Positions 16,715-24,295 of a DNA stretch of 36,520 nucleotides are shown piece by piece. Positions within the stretch are counted from its first letter, which is position 1. Each line of letters begins with the position of its first letter. The translations under genes and the position numbers were made by a program. The stretch spans positions 1 to 36,520 of the forward strand of contig JAGKWS010000031.1 of assembly GCA_021151685.1 (NCBI GenBank), read 5' to 3'. Below the pieces are notes generated by a model. The model saw only the letters and a program-made list of their open reading frames with translations, ran no database searches and was not told the origin of the DNA. This stretch comes from Chitinophagaceae bacterium (GTDB lineage Bacteria; Bacteroidota; Bacteroidia; Chitinophagales; Chitinophagaceae).

Positions 16715-17746
16715 ATGAATGTTTCAAAAATCACTATAACAACATTGCTGGCAGGCACCCTGCTGGCAACGGCTTGTAAAAACGAGGTGCCGGTAAAGGA
16801 AAAGTCGGCAGCGGAAGCCAACCAGGACAGGCTGAATGAACAGGCTCGTAAAAAGCGCGATGAGCTCAACAAGGAGTACTTTAAGGTGCCCGATGAAAAG
16901 ATACTGGAAGATGGCCCCGGTATACCATTGTATACCGAGCTGAAGCAACGGTACAAAGACGATGCAAAAAAACTGAAGGAGCAGATAGAAAGTACGGGAG
17001 CCAAGCTGGTATTTGTGATTCTTACGCCAGAGTCTGGTCAGAACTTGGCCAGTATTCGGTACGGTACGCCCTTCATACGCGAGGTGTGCAATGGGTTGGG
17101 TATAGAGGTAGTAGACTTTACACCCTTGCTGGCCAAAAAATCGCCCAAAGAAATTACACAGTGGCCACGCGATGGCCATTGGTCTAAGGCGGGTGCCGTA
17201 TATATAGCCGATGTGCTGGAGCCGGTTATCAGAAAACATTACAGCAATACGTCTAAAGTTACCTATAAGGATGCAGAGCGGCCCGAGACATTTGGCGACT
17301 TTACACCGTCTTCTGACGAAATATTGGATGGCGGTAAAGACATGCCGTATCATGTAAAGGCCAATGCGCAGGGTGTGCGGATGGATGAGGATATTACATT
17401 CCCTAAAAAGAAGAAGCACGTATTGTTTATGGGCGATTCTGGTTTCTTCTGTCCCTTCCTGAATAATGAATATACCATAACCGGTGTATTGCAGCAACGC
17501 TTCCCCGATGGGTTGATGATGAATACAGGTACAATTTGTTACACACTGGAAGACTACGTGACACTGTGGAATGAAAAGGCAAAATATGCTGAGCCTGATA
17601 TTGTATTGATACAAACCAACGGTGCCGATATTACCGATTACTTCTTTACGCACCGGAACTCGCTCTCGCGCTCGCACAAGCCATTTTACCCCACACCTGC
17701 CGAGGAAGCATGGTACCGCAAGGCATACCCCAATGCAGTGCAATAG
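16715..17746 (+). CDS. SGNH/AlgX-like O-acyltransferase lipoprotein (DltD role)
   Basis: The 343-residue protein has a lipoprotein signal peptide with C21 after LLATA, then a charged Lys/Glu-rich linker (22-65). The catalytic domain shows the AlgX/AlgJ order: D153-G-H155-W first, then the nucleophile S242 in FMGDSGFF, and a late QTNGAD block (300-305). AlgX and AlgJ use D-x-H plus a GDS serine to acetylate alginate; DltD uses a similar Ser-His-Asp set to place D-alanine. It should sit on the periplasmic side of a membrane and take the acyl group from the MBOAT tyrosine to a surface acceptor. I start at ATG 16715, which gives the signal peptide; a longer GTG start at 16679 would overlap the MBOAT gene and bury it. 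Last gene of the operon; the TonB receptor gene converges on it 21 bases away. Confidence 0.82.
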   Translation: MNVSKITITTLLAGTLLATACKNEVPVKEKSAAEANQDRLNEQARKKRDELNKEYFKVPDEKILEDGPGIPLYTELKQRYKDDAKKLKEQIESTGAKLVFVILTPESGQNLASIRYGTPFIREVCNGLGIEVVDFTPLLAKKSPKEITQWPRDGHWSKAGAVYIADVLEPVIRKHYSNTSKVTYKDAERPETFGDFTPSSDEILDGGKDMPYHVKANAQGVRMDEDITFPKKKKHVLFMGDSGFFCPFLNNEYTITGVLQQRFPDGLMMNTGTICYTLEDYVTLWNEKAKYAEPDIVLIQTNGADITDYFFTHRNSLSRSHKPFYPTPAEEAWYRKAYPNAVQ

Positions 17747-17767
17747 TGTACAACGCTCCTAATGGGG

Positions 17768-19675
17768 TTATAAGATGTCAATACGGATTCCGGCCAGCCA
17801 GTTAATACCCGGCATCGGCCGGAATCCTGCTATAGCGTAGTGTGCATTCCATACATTGTTGCATTGCAGGTTGGCAGATAGGGTGCGTTGCCGCAGGCGG
17901 TGTGTCCAAGTTACCATTACATTGCCTGTATAATAAGGCTCCAACCATGCCGACTCGTCGGTAGTGGTGAAACGGTAACCTGTGTACAAGTGAAAATAGT
18001 CTATGCCCCATGCGCCCATGGTAGCCCCCAAGCCTGCCCGCATATTGTAGCGGGGCGTGTAGGGTATTTGCCTGCCTATGCTGCCATCTTGCGTTATATA
18101 GCTACTGGTGGTAGTGGCCAAAATATATGATGTGGCAGCAGTTACATGCAGTGCATACTTTGTAGTGCTGTAGGTGAGCCGGGTGTTGGTTTCGGTGCCA
18201 CGGCTATGTACGGCCGCTATGTTGTGGGGGGTCCATACGGCACCACCCAGCCACATTATCCAGTCCTTCATTTGCCGATTAAAGATGGCCCCCTCGTGCT
18301 GTAAATGCCAGTGTATACCTTGCAGTTGCAGGGAGTAGCCCGCGTCTTGTGTCCAGCCATGTTCGGGCCTCAGGCGTGGGTTGCCCCCCGGAAAATAGTA
18401 AAGCTCATTGAGGGTAGGTACTCTATAGGTGCGTTGGGCATTGGCACGTAGTTGTAGCCATGGCCATATGCTGTAAGATATACCGGCACCCGGTAGCCAT
18501 ACAAATGTGGTATTCACTTGCTCGGCCCGCAACTGGGCCGATGCTACAAGCCTGTTGCCCACCATGTTGCGGGTAATGGCCCCTGCAAGGGCTATGCGGC
18601 GTTGCTGTTGTGTGTCATGGCCATTGGCCAGCCAGCTATACTGTATGGGGGCAAATAGCAGGTATCGCATACGGCCCTGTTGGTATCGCCAGCCCGCCTC
18701 CTGATAGTACTGGTACACACCACCGGTGGTGTGTAGCCCTATTGTGGTGTCGGTATACCGGTAGGCATCGTGCGTGAGCGATGTACGGGCATACCAGGTG
18801 CTGTGGCCTTTGGCATACGTCCACGATGCTACACTGCGCAGTGCCCCGTCTTGCTGGTATTTGGCCGAATATGGCTCGAACAGGGCAGGCGGTATTTGCC
18901 GGTTGTACTGTTGCCACCATAGCATAGTTTCTATTTTGTGCCCGGTACGTGGTTTGTATGCGGCATGTACCATGCCCGATGCATTGCGCAGCCGGCTATT
19001 GCCCAGTGTATTAGTAGTGCCATCATCGGCAGTGTAGTGGTAGTTGTTTTGTGCGGTCTGTGCCTGTGCTGTGGCGGCAAGGTATAGTTTGCGTGTGCTG
19101 TGTGTAGCCCTTATAGCCCCACTATACTGGGCAAAACTACCCATGCCACTACTTACCGACAGAGTGCTGGTATTGGTATCGAAACGGGCAATTGCTGTAT
19201 TCATTACTATGGCACCGCCCACATTGCCACTGCCATAGAGGGCGGCACTACCACCATATACCATGGTTACATTACCAGCCATCAATGCCGGCAGTGCCGA
19301 TAGGTCGGCCACGCCGGTGGCGGCATTACTGATGGGTATGCCATTCCACAATACCTGAGACTGTGCGGCTGATGCCCCCCGGAGGCCCAGCGTAGCCAGC
19401 CCATTGAAGCTGTAGGACCGTACAAATACCGGTAACTGCTGGGTGAGTAGGGTGGCCAGCGATTGCTGGCTATACCGCGAAAGGGTAGTACTATCTATCT
19501 GCTGCACTTGCTGCCCGGCCGAAAAGCCCGAAAGACGAATGTCTGGTGAGGGTGTACGCACATCGCGTATGTGTACCTCGTGCAGCACAGTATCGGGCAT
19601 TTGCTGCCCTGTAGCGGTAACAAATAGCCACAGGGGCACCAATAGCAGAGAACAGATACGTAATGCAGATGGCAT
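17768..19675 (-). CDS. TonB-dependent outer membrane receptor
   Basis: The 635-residue protein starts with a signal peptide (LRICSLLLVPLWLFVTATGQQ-like, cleaved near residue 24). A TonB-box-like DTVLHEVHIRD region, then a plug domain follow: LATLLTQQLPVFVRSYSFNG, GLRGASAAQSQVLWNG, and MVYGGSAALYGSGNVGGAIV, the usual end of the plug. The rest is a beta-barrel of alternating aromatic strands, with RTYRVPTLNELYYFPGG and LRPEHGWTQDAGYSL as the conserved barrel motifs. The plug resembles small BtuB-like receptors rather than SusC, and no SusD gene is adjacent, so the ligand may be a cofactor or metal chelate; it cannot be read here. The ATG at 19675 is preferred to the one at 19723, which lies within the upstream terminator. 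A weak -7-like box (minus-strand TATTTTCG, 19685-19692) sits just upstream. Confidence 0.92.
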   Translation of the reverse strand: MPSALRICSLLLVPLWLFVTATGQQMPDTVLHEVHIRDVRTPSPDIRLSGFSAGQQVQQIDSTTLSRYSQQSLATLLTQQLPVFVRSYSFNGLATLGLRGASAAQSQVLWNGIPISNAATGVADLSALPALMAGNVTMVYGGSAALYGSGNVGGAIVMNTAIARFDTNTSTLSVSSGMGSFAQYSGAIRATHSTRKLYLAATAQAQTAQNNYHYTADDGTTNTLGNSRLRNASGMVHAAYKPRTGHKIETMLWWQQYNRQIPPALFEPYSAKYQQDGALRSVASWTYAKGHSTWYARTSLTHDAYRYTDTTIGLHTTGGVYQYYQEAGWRYQQGRMRYLLFAPIQYSWLANGHDTQQQRRIALAGAITRNMVGNRLVASAQLRAEQVNTTFVWLPGAGISYSIWPWLQLRANAQRTYRVPTLNELYYFPGGNPRLRPEHGWTQDAGYSLQLQGIHWHLQHEGAIFNRQMKDWIMWLGGAVWTPHNIAAVHSRGTETNTRLTYSTTKYALHVTAATSYILATTTSSYITQDGSIGRQIPYTPRYNMRAGLGATMGAWGIDYFHLYTGYRFTTTDESAWLEPYYTGNVMVTWTHRLRQRTLSANLQCNNVWNAHYAIAGFRPMPGINWLAGIRIDIL

Positions 19676-19698
19676 GATAGGGTACGAAAATACATAAA

Positions 19699-19724
19699 AT
19701 GCCCCGGCAGTTTTCCGGGGCATT
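19699..19724 (-). terminator. Intrinsic terminator between ComA-like gene and TonB receptor gene
   Basis: A perfect 10-base-pair GC-rich stem, AATGCCCCGG (19699-19708) with CCGGGGCATT (19715-19724), six-base loop, then TTTTAT on the minus strand. It lies 30 bases past the ComA-like stop, so the receptor gene is separately transcribed. Confidence 0.82.
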
Positions 19725-19753
19725 GATGATGGAATAGTATTGATAGCTGCAAA

Positions 19754-20548
19754 CTACTCGGCACTGCTGCTGTAGCTGCCATACTTGCCCTTGCCTATAT
19801 ACAGGTGGAAGGTGTCGCTACGCAAACCGATACGGGTAGACTCCAGCGGAATAACTTCGGCCGGTGCCAGATTGCCCAGATTTACGTTGGCCCCCAGCAG
19901 CTCGAGGAAGTATACCTGTTGTGCCTTTTGCGGGGCTTCCCAAATTATTTTTTCGTAGGGTATCTGTGTTAGTATTTCTTGTACCAAACCTTCGCGTACC
20001 TCGCCCGAGCCACGATAGATGCCCACGTTGCCAGCCTCGCGTGCTTCGGCTATTACGTAGGTAGATCCTGCTTCCAGCTCGGCCTTCATCAGCTCTATCC
20101 ATTTGTAGGGAGGCATTATGTGTTGTGTGTCTTTAGACCCTACCTCCGAAAACACGGTTACATGTTTGGCCAGTTTCTCTATATAGCCACATTTTTCTAT
20201 GTGTGGTATCACCAGAGAGCCGTCCGATACTTCGACATGAGAAAGTCCGTATTCTTTTATTACTTCTATGTAATCGTCTATCTGGTCGCGTACCAAAAAG
20301 GCTTCGAACAAGGTGCCACCAAAATACACTGGTATGCCGTAGCTCTGGTATATCTCTATTTTCTCGCGCAGGTTGGCAGTTACTACCGCCGTGCCAAAGC
20401 CCAGCTTCACGATGTCGACATAGGGTGCGGCCACCGACAGAAAGTCGCGTACGCCATCCAACCCCATGCCTTTATCCATCACCATGGTAAGCCCGTAAGA
20501 GCGTGGTTTCACAGTGCGGTCGGGGATGTTCTTTAGTTTAAAGTTCAT
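19754..20548 (-). CDS. comA: Phosphosulfolactate synthase (ComA family)
   Basis: The 264-residue protein matches ComA, which adds sulfite to phosphoenolpyruvate to make (R)-phosphosulfolactate, the first step of coenzyme M synthesis in methanogens. Family features are the opening KPRSYGLTMVMDKGMG (14-29), the barrel strands VDIVKLGFGTAVV and IPVYFGGTLFEAFL, HVEVSDGSLVI, VFSEVGSKD and IAEAREAGNVGIYRG, then IIWEAPQKAQQVYFLELLGANVNLGN near the end. Length is usual. The organism is not a methanogen, and the next enzymes (ComB, ComC) are not adjacent, so the likely use is another sulfonate such as sulfolactate; Bacteroidota are known for sulfonolipids, but that link is inference. It has its own promoter box (20572-20579) and terminator, so it is a single-gene transcript. 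Confidence 0.9.
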   Translation of the reverse strand: MNFKLKNIPDRTVKPRSYGLTMVMDKGMGLDGVRDFLSVAAPYVDIVKLGFGTAVVTANLREKIEIYQSYGIPVYFGGTLFEAFLVRDQIDDYIEVIKEYGLSHVEVSDGSLVIPHIEKCGYIEKLAKHVTVFSEVGSKDTQHIMPPYKWIELMKAELEAGSTYVIAEAREAGNVGIYRGSGEVREGLVQEILTQIPYEKIIWEAPQKAQQVYFLELLGANVNLGNLAPAEVIPLESTRIGLRSDTFHLYIGKGKYGSYSSSAE

Positions 20549-20571
20549 GTATGTATGTTGAAATGCCGATG

Positions 20572-20579
20572 CAAAGATA
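20572..20579 (-). promoter_or_regulatory. -7 promoter box of the ComA-like gene
   Basis: Minus-strand TATCTTTG, a perfect TAnnTTTG match, 23 bases before the ATG at 20548. The remaining intergenic stretch to 20713 shows no gene. Confidence 0.65.
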
Positions 20580-20713
20580 ATTCATTCCGATTAGTGAAGA
20601 TGTTAAGCTGAAATTCAGTATGCGTAGTGGTTCGCTATGCGTTTTTGCCTGTGCAACTACCGCTATAGCCAGTCATATATGCGCATGGGCACCTGTATCG
20701 CTAAGGCGCACAA

Positions 20714-21088
20714 TTGCACGAAATGGTAATTTTAGTTTTGGCTTCGCCACTTATGCCATTAGTGGTTGTATATTGCGGCATTAATACAGTATCTATGCGC
20801 ATCAATACACCGATTGTCGGATTCATAATCGGGTTACTACTGCCGATTTTGGGTTTTTTTGTGGTGTACTTTCTCATGTTCCGCAGCAATAGTACCATAT
20901 CGGGCCTGTGGGGTTCTTTGGCGCACGACCATAAATCTGCTGCCAAAGTAGTTACACTCAGCCTGCTCATTAACTATGGGCCATTTTTATACTTTAACAG
21001 TAAACGTCTGGATTATGCGCTGCGTGGCGTGGTAACTGCTACCATGATATATGCAGCGGTAGTGGTAATGCTGATGTTTGTATGGTAA
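20714..21088 (+). CDS. Small integral membrane protein of unknown function
   Basis: A 124-residue protein (TTG at 20714; an ATG at 20723 is three codons further in and equally likely). It has about four hydrophobic segments: two in the first 55 residues (VILVLASPLMPLVVVYCG and GFIIGLLLPILGFFVVYFLMF), one around ALRG in the last quarter, and a C-terminal TMIYAAVVVMLMFVW. Between them lies a polar SLAHDHKSAAK loop with two histidines. I recognise no catalytic motif or named family. Its stop lies four bases before the lpxB start, so it is probably cotranscribed with lpxB and may act at the envelope, but no function can be assigned. Confidence 0.65.
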   Translation: MHEMVILVLASPLMPLVVVYCGINTVSMRINTPIVGFIIGLLLPILGFFVVYFLMFRSNSTISGLWGSLAHDHKSAAKVVTLSLLINYGPFLYFNSKRLDYALRGVVTATMIYAAVVVMLMFVW

Positions 21089-21092
21089 CCAT

Positions 21093-22196
21093 ATGCGCTA
21101 CTACATTATAGCCGGAGAGGCCAGTGGAGACCTGCATGGCAGCAACCTGATAAAGGCTATACGCCAGTGCGATGCTGCCGCACACGTGCGCTGCTGGGGC
21201 GGCGATAAAATGCAGGCCGCCGGAGCCGAGCTGGTGAAGCACTACCGCGATTTGGCTTTTATGGGCTTTGTAGAGGTACTGGCACACCTGCGTACCATAC
21301 TGGGCAATATCACCTTTTGCAAAAAGGACATAACTGCATGGATGCCAGATGTGCTGGTACTCATCGACTATCCGGGCTTTAACCTACGCATAGCCGAATG
21401 GGCCAAACAACAGGGCATAAAGGTGGTCTACTACATATCGCCACAGGTATGGGCATGGAAGGAAGGCCGCGTGAAGCAAATAAAGCGTGATGTGGATAAG
21501 ATGCTGGTGATTCTACCTTTTGAAGAAGAATTCTACAAAAAGTGGCAATACCCGGTTACTTATGTGGGGCACCCCCTTGCCGAGGTGGTAGCCGCCGAAA
21601 AAGAAAAGGGCATAGGTGCCTCCATAGCCAATAAACCAATAATAGCATTGCTGCCCGGTAGCCGTGCACAAGAGATAAAGGTGAAACTACCCATCATGCT
21701 ATCTGTTACCGAGCGGTTTCCGCAGTATGCATTTGTGGTGGCACAGGCACCCTCGCAGCCCGATGAGTTGTACCAACAGATAATAGGCGATAAGCAGGTG
21801 ATGCTGGTAAAGGGGGATACATACCGGTTGCTGAAACAGGCGCGTGCCGGCCTGATAACCAGCGGCACTGCCACACTGGAGACGGCCCTGTTTGGGGTGC
21901 CGCAGGTGGTGTGCTACAAGGGCAATGCAGTGTCTTTCTGGCTGGCCAAAAAGCTGGTGAAGGTAAAATACATATCGCTGGTGAACCTGATAATGGATAA
22001 GCCGGTGGTAACCGAGCTGATACAGGACGACCTGACGACCGACAAACTGGAAGTAGCCCTTCGCAGACTGCTGGAAGACCCGCAATACCAACACCAATTG
22101 GATGCCGACTATAGCGAACTGTGGCACAAATTGGGCAACAGTGGCGCATCGGCACATGCTGCTGCCGAAGTGGTGGCAGTAGCAATGGGCAAATAA
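21093..22196 (+). CDS. lpxB: Lipid-A-disaccharide synthase LpxB
   Basis: The 367-residue GT19 glycosyltransferase joins UDP-2,3-diacylglucosamine to lipid X to form the lipid A disaccharide at the inner membrane. It opens with the signature YYIIAGEASGDLHG (3-16), followed by WGGDKMQAAGAEL, DLAFMGFVEVL, VLIDYPGFNLRIA, YYISPQVWAWKEGR and the conserved VGHPLAE. The nucleotide-binding C-terminal domain has LLPGSRAQEIK, the SGTATLETALFGVPQVVCYK block and LVNLIMDK. The start at 21093 gives the expected N-terminus; an upstream in-frame start at 21078 would overlap the preceding gene. Together with lpxD downstream it shows that this cell makes lipopolysaccharide or lipooligosaccharide. Confidence 0.97.
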   Translation: MRYYIIAGEASGDLHGSNLIKAIRQCDAAAHVRCWGGDKMQAAGAELVKHYRDLAFMGFVEVLAHLRTILGNITFCKKDITAWMPDVLVLIDYPGFNLRIAEWAKQQGIKVVYYISPQVWAWKEGRVKQIKRDVDKMLVILPFEEEFYKKWQYPVTYVGHPLAEVVAAEKEKGIGASIANKPIIALLPGSRAQEIKVKLPIMLSVTERFPQYAFVVAQAPSQPDELYQQIIGDKQVMLVKGDTYRLLKQARAGLITSGTATLETALFGVPQVVCYKGNAVSFWLAKKLVKVKYISLVNLIMDKPVVTELIQDDLTTDKLEVALRRLLEDPQYQHQLDADYSELWHKLGNSGASAHAAAEVVAVAMGK

Positions 22197-22241
22197 CTGT
22201 TTCTGTAGGTAAGTTGCTGTGTACAATGCCTTGCGTAGTTG

Positions 22242-22249
22242 TACTTTTG
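22242..22249 (+). promoter_or_regulatory. -7 promoter box of lpxD
   Basis: TACTTTTG, a perfect TAnnTTTG match, 17 bases before the ATG at 22267 and inside the longer alternative frame that starts at 22219. It supports the shorter start and shows that lpxD has a promoter separate from lpxB. Confidence 0.62.
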
Positions 22250-22266
22250 CGCAAATAACCAATACT

Positions 22267-23220
22267 ATGACATTTGATGCACCGGTATCTGTACAGTGGC
22301 TGGCAGAATATACAGGGTCTGAATTGAGGGGAGATGTAATGCAGGAGGCACTCGGCATCAACGAGATACACAAGGTGCGTCCCGGCGATATTTCGTTTGT
22401 AGATTTTGAGAAGTATTACAACGCCTGTCTTCAGTCGGAGGCTACCATTATCATCATCAATAAGGATGTGCCTTGCCCCGAAGGCAAGACGCTGCTCATT
22501 AACAGCGACCCTTTTGCAGCTTATGTAAAGATTGTGAAGCGTTTCCGCTCGTTTGAGCCTGCTACCCAAATGGTGAGCGACAGCGCGCAGATAGGCGAAG
22601 GTACACACCTGCAGCCGGGTGTGTTTGTAGGCAATCATGTACGCATTGGTAAGAACTGTCTGATACACCCCAATGTAACCATATACGATCACACCATCAT
22701 CGGTGACAATGTTATCATTCATGCTGGCTGCGTATTGGGTGCCGATGCGTTTTACTTTAAGCGCAGAAAAGACCGCGAAATGCAGTACGACAAGTTGGAG
22801 AGCTGCGGCCGGGTGATTATTGAAAATGATGTAGAAATAGGTGCGGGCACCACTATAGACAAGGGCGTAAGCGGCGATACTATAATAGGTGCCGGTACCA
22901 AGCTCGATAATCATATACACATAGGCCATGGTGCCGTTATAGGGCGCAATTGCCTGTTTGCGGCACAGGTGGGTATAGGTGGCAAGGCCATTATAGAAGA
23001 CGAGGTGATACTATGGGGGCAAGTGGGTGTAAGCAAAGACCTGACCATAGGCAAGGGGGCTATTGTAATGGCGCAAAGTGGTGTTCCTTCGAGTTTGGAA
23101 GGTGGTAAGGCATACTTTGGGTCGCCGGTGGGCGAGGCCAAGCCCAAAATGCGCGAGCTGGCATGGATACGCCGCATACCCGACCTGTGGGAGAAGATAT
23201 ACGGCAACAAAAATATCTGA
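22267..23220 (+). CDS. lpxD: UDP-3-O-acylglucosamine N-acyltransferase (LpxD family)
   Basis: The 317-residue protein has the LpxD layout: an N-terminal uridine-binding domain (about 1-100, with GDISFVDFEKYYNA), then a left-handed beta helix of hexapeptide repeats from about residue 105 to 270 (IGEGTHLQPGVFVGNHVRIG, VIENDVEIGAGTTIDKG and similar). The catalytic-region histidines sit in NHIHIGHG, with H216, H218 and H221. LpxD adds the N-linked acyl chain in lipid A synthesis using acyl-ACP. Bacteroidota commonly carry two LpxD paralogues, one with lpxA/fabZ and one elsewhere; this copy is beside lpxB, so it may be the second paralogue with a different acyl choice. The tail (WIRRIPDLWEKIY) is the usual C-terminal helix. 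Confidence 0.93.
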   Translation: MTFDAPVSVQWLAEYTGSELRGDVMQEALGINEIHKVRPGDISFVDFEKYYNACLQSEATIIIINKDVPCPEGKTLLINSDPFAAYVKIVKRFRSFEPATQMVSDSAQIGEGTHLQPGVFVGNHVRIGKNCLIHPNVTIYDHTIIGDNVIIHAGCVLGADAFYFKRRKDREMQYDKLESCGRVIIENDVEIGAGTTIDKGVSGDTIIGAGTKLDNHIHIGHGAVIGRNCLFAAQVGIGGKAIIEDEVILWGQVGVSKDLTIGKGAIVMAQSGVPSSLEGGKAYFGSPVGEAKPKMRELAWIRRIPDLWEKIYGNKNI

Positions 23221-23232
23221 TACCCACACAAC

Positions 23233-23892
23233 ATGCACACACCCCACGGGATGGCAAAAAACAACTGGCATAGTACCCATTCATTTCCTAACTTTCGCTG
23301 GCAGGCAGAGGGATTGTACTTTCCTGCGGTAGAAAAAACAATAGATCTGGCAACAATAACCATAGACGAACATATAGTGCTGCGCCCATTTGTGCCAGCC
23401 GATGCCGAAGCCCTTTTTGGTGCTATAGACGGCTCTCGCCCACATTTGGGCCCGTGGCTCAACTGGGTGGGGGGTACTACACGTGTAGCGCACTCGCTCG
23501 ATTTTATAGAAAGGTCTGCCGCGCAGATTCACAATCAGGAGGCAATGCCATTGGGTATATTTGTAGATGGTGTGGTAGCTGGGGGGGTGGGCATGCACGA
23601 CTGGCAGCGCGACATAAACCGGGCACAGATAGGGTACTGGATAACTAAGGGCTACGAAGGGCAGGGCATTGTGACCCGTGCTGTAGCCGCACTGGCCAAC
23701 TACCTGTTTACAAGAGCTGGCATCAACAAGCTGGAGATACGGTATGTACCTGCCAACACGCGCAGTGCCAAAGTAGCACAACGGTTGGGCTTCAGGATAG
23801 AAGGTGTGATAAGAAAAGGAATCTTGCACAATGGTATGGCTGAGGACTTGGTGATAGCGGGTATGCTGCGGCAAGAGTGGAAAATGCCATGA
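23233..23892 (+). CDS. GNAT acetyltransferase, RimJ/RimL-like
   Basis: A GNAT protein of the ribosomal-protein-serine-acetyltransferase type: IVLRPFVPADAEALFGAI at the start of the domain, HLGPWLNWV, an IGYWITKGYEGQGIVTRAV acetyl-CoA loop (pattern QGxxT), and VPANTRSAKVAQRLGFRIEGVIRKGI in motif B. RimJ/RimL and their many relatives acetylate protein N-termini or small amines; the target cannot be read here. The first ATG is at 23233 (219 residues), but its first 27 residues look unlike the family; a TTG at 23314 would give a family-sized 192-residue protein and lies 17 bases after a TAACTTTC box (23289-23296) that is one base off the -7 consensus. The gene follows lpxD by 12 bases. It is not related in detail to the GNAT of the dlt-like operon. 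Confidence 0.83.
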   Translation: MHTPHGMAKNNWHSTHSFPNFRWQAEGLYFPAVEKTIDLATITIDEHIVLRPFVPADAEALFGAIDGSRPHLGPWLNWVGGTTRVAHSLDFIERSAAQIHNQEAMPLGIFVDGVVAGGVGMHDWQRDINRAQIGYWITKGYEGQGIVTRAVAALANYLFTRAGINKLEIRYVPANTRSAKVAQRLGFRIEGVIRKGILHNGMAEDLVIAGMLRQEWKMP

Positions 23893-24015
23893 CAGGGGCA
23901 CCCTTTTGTTTGAAAAAGAGGTAGGCAGCCGGCAGCAAGGCAATAACTGCGAAAAGAAATACGTAAATGCGCTACCTGCATATAAAATAATCATGTATTT
24001 TGCAAAGCAATTGGT

Positions 24016-24198
24016 ATGAAAAACATCATCACTCTACTGTTGGGCATATTGGTAGTAGCATCTGTAAGCAGTTGCGGGCGCACCATATACAGGGGCAAGT
24101 ACCTGATGAGCCCCAAATACACCAAAGGCAAGGAGCGTTATCACTTTTGGCACAAACACGGAGCCAAACCACGTGCCCACCACGGTGGCTACTGGTAG
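24016..24198 (+). CDS. Small basic lipoprotein
   Basis: A 60-residue protein with a lipoprotein signal peptide (MKNIITLLLGILVVASVSSC, C20) and a mature part of about 40 residues rich in Lys, His, Gly and Tyr, ending HHGGYW. I know no named family. The mature part contains five histidines, clustered in HFWHKHG and AHHGG, which could bind metal or simply make it basic. A TATTTTG sequence about 18 bases upstream resembles a -7 box with one base missing. The gap before it (23893-24015) shows no gene. Confidence 0.7.
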   Translation: MKNIITLLLGILVVASVSSCGRTIYRGKYLMSPKYTKGKERYHFWHKHGAKPRAHHGGYW

Positions 24199-24295
24199 CC
24201 GATGGTGTAGAATATCGCACTCAAATTTGTTAATATTTGTATGTGCGGCATAAGTCTATGGCTGCACGCCATATTTCATGTATTTTAGCGCACCA

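Noticed and set aside
21706..22929. A 407-residue minus-strand frame opposite lpxB and lpxD
   Set aside because: Crosses two well-supported genes on the other strand and has no domain.
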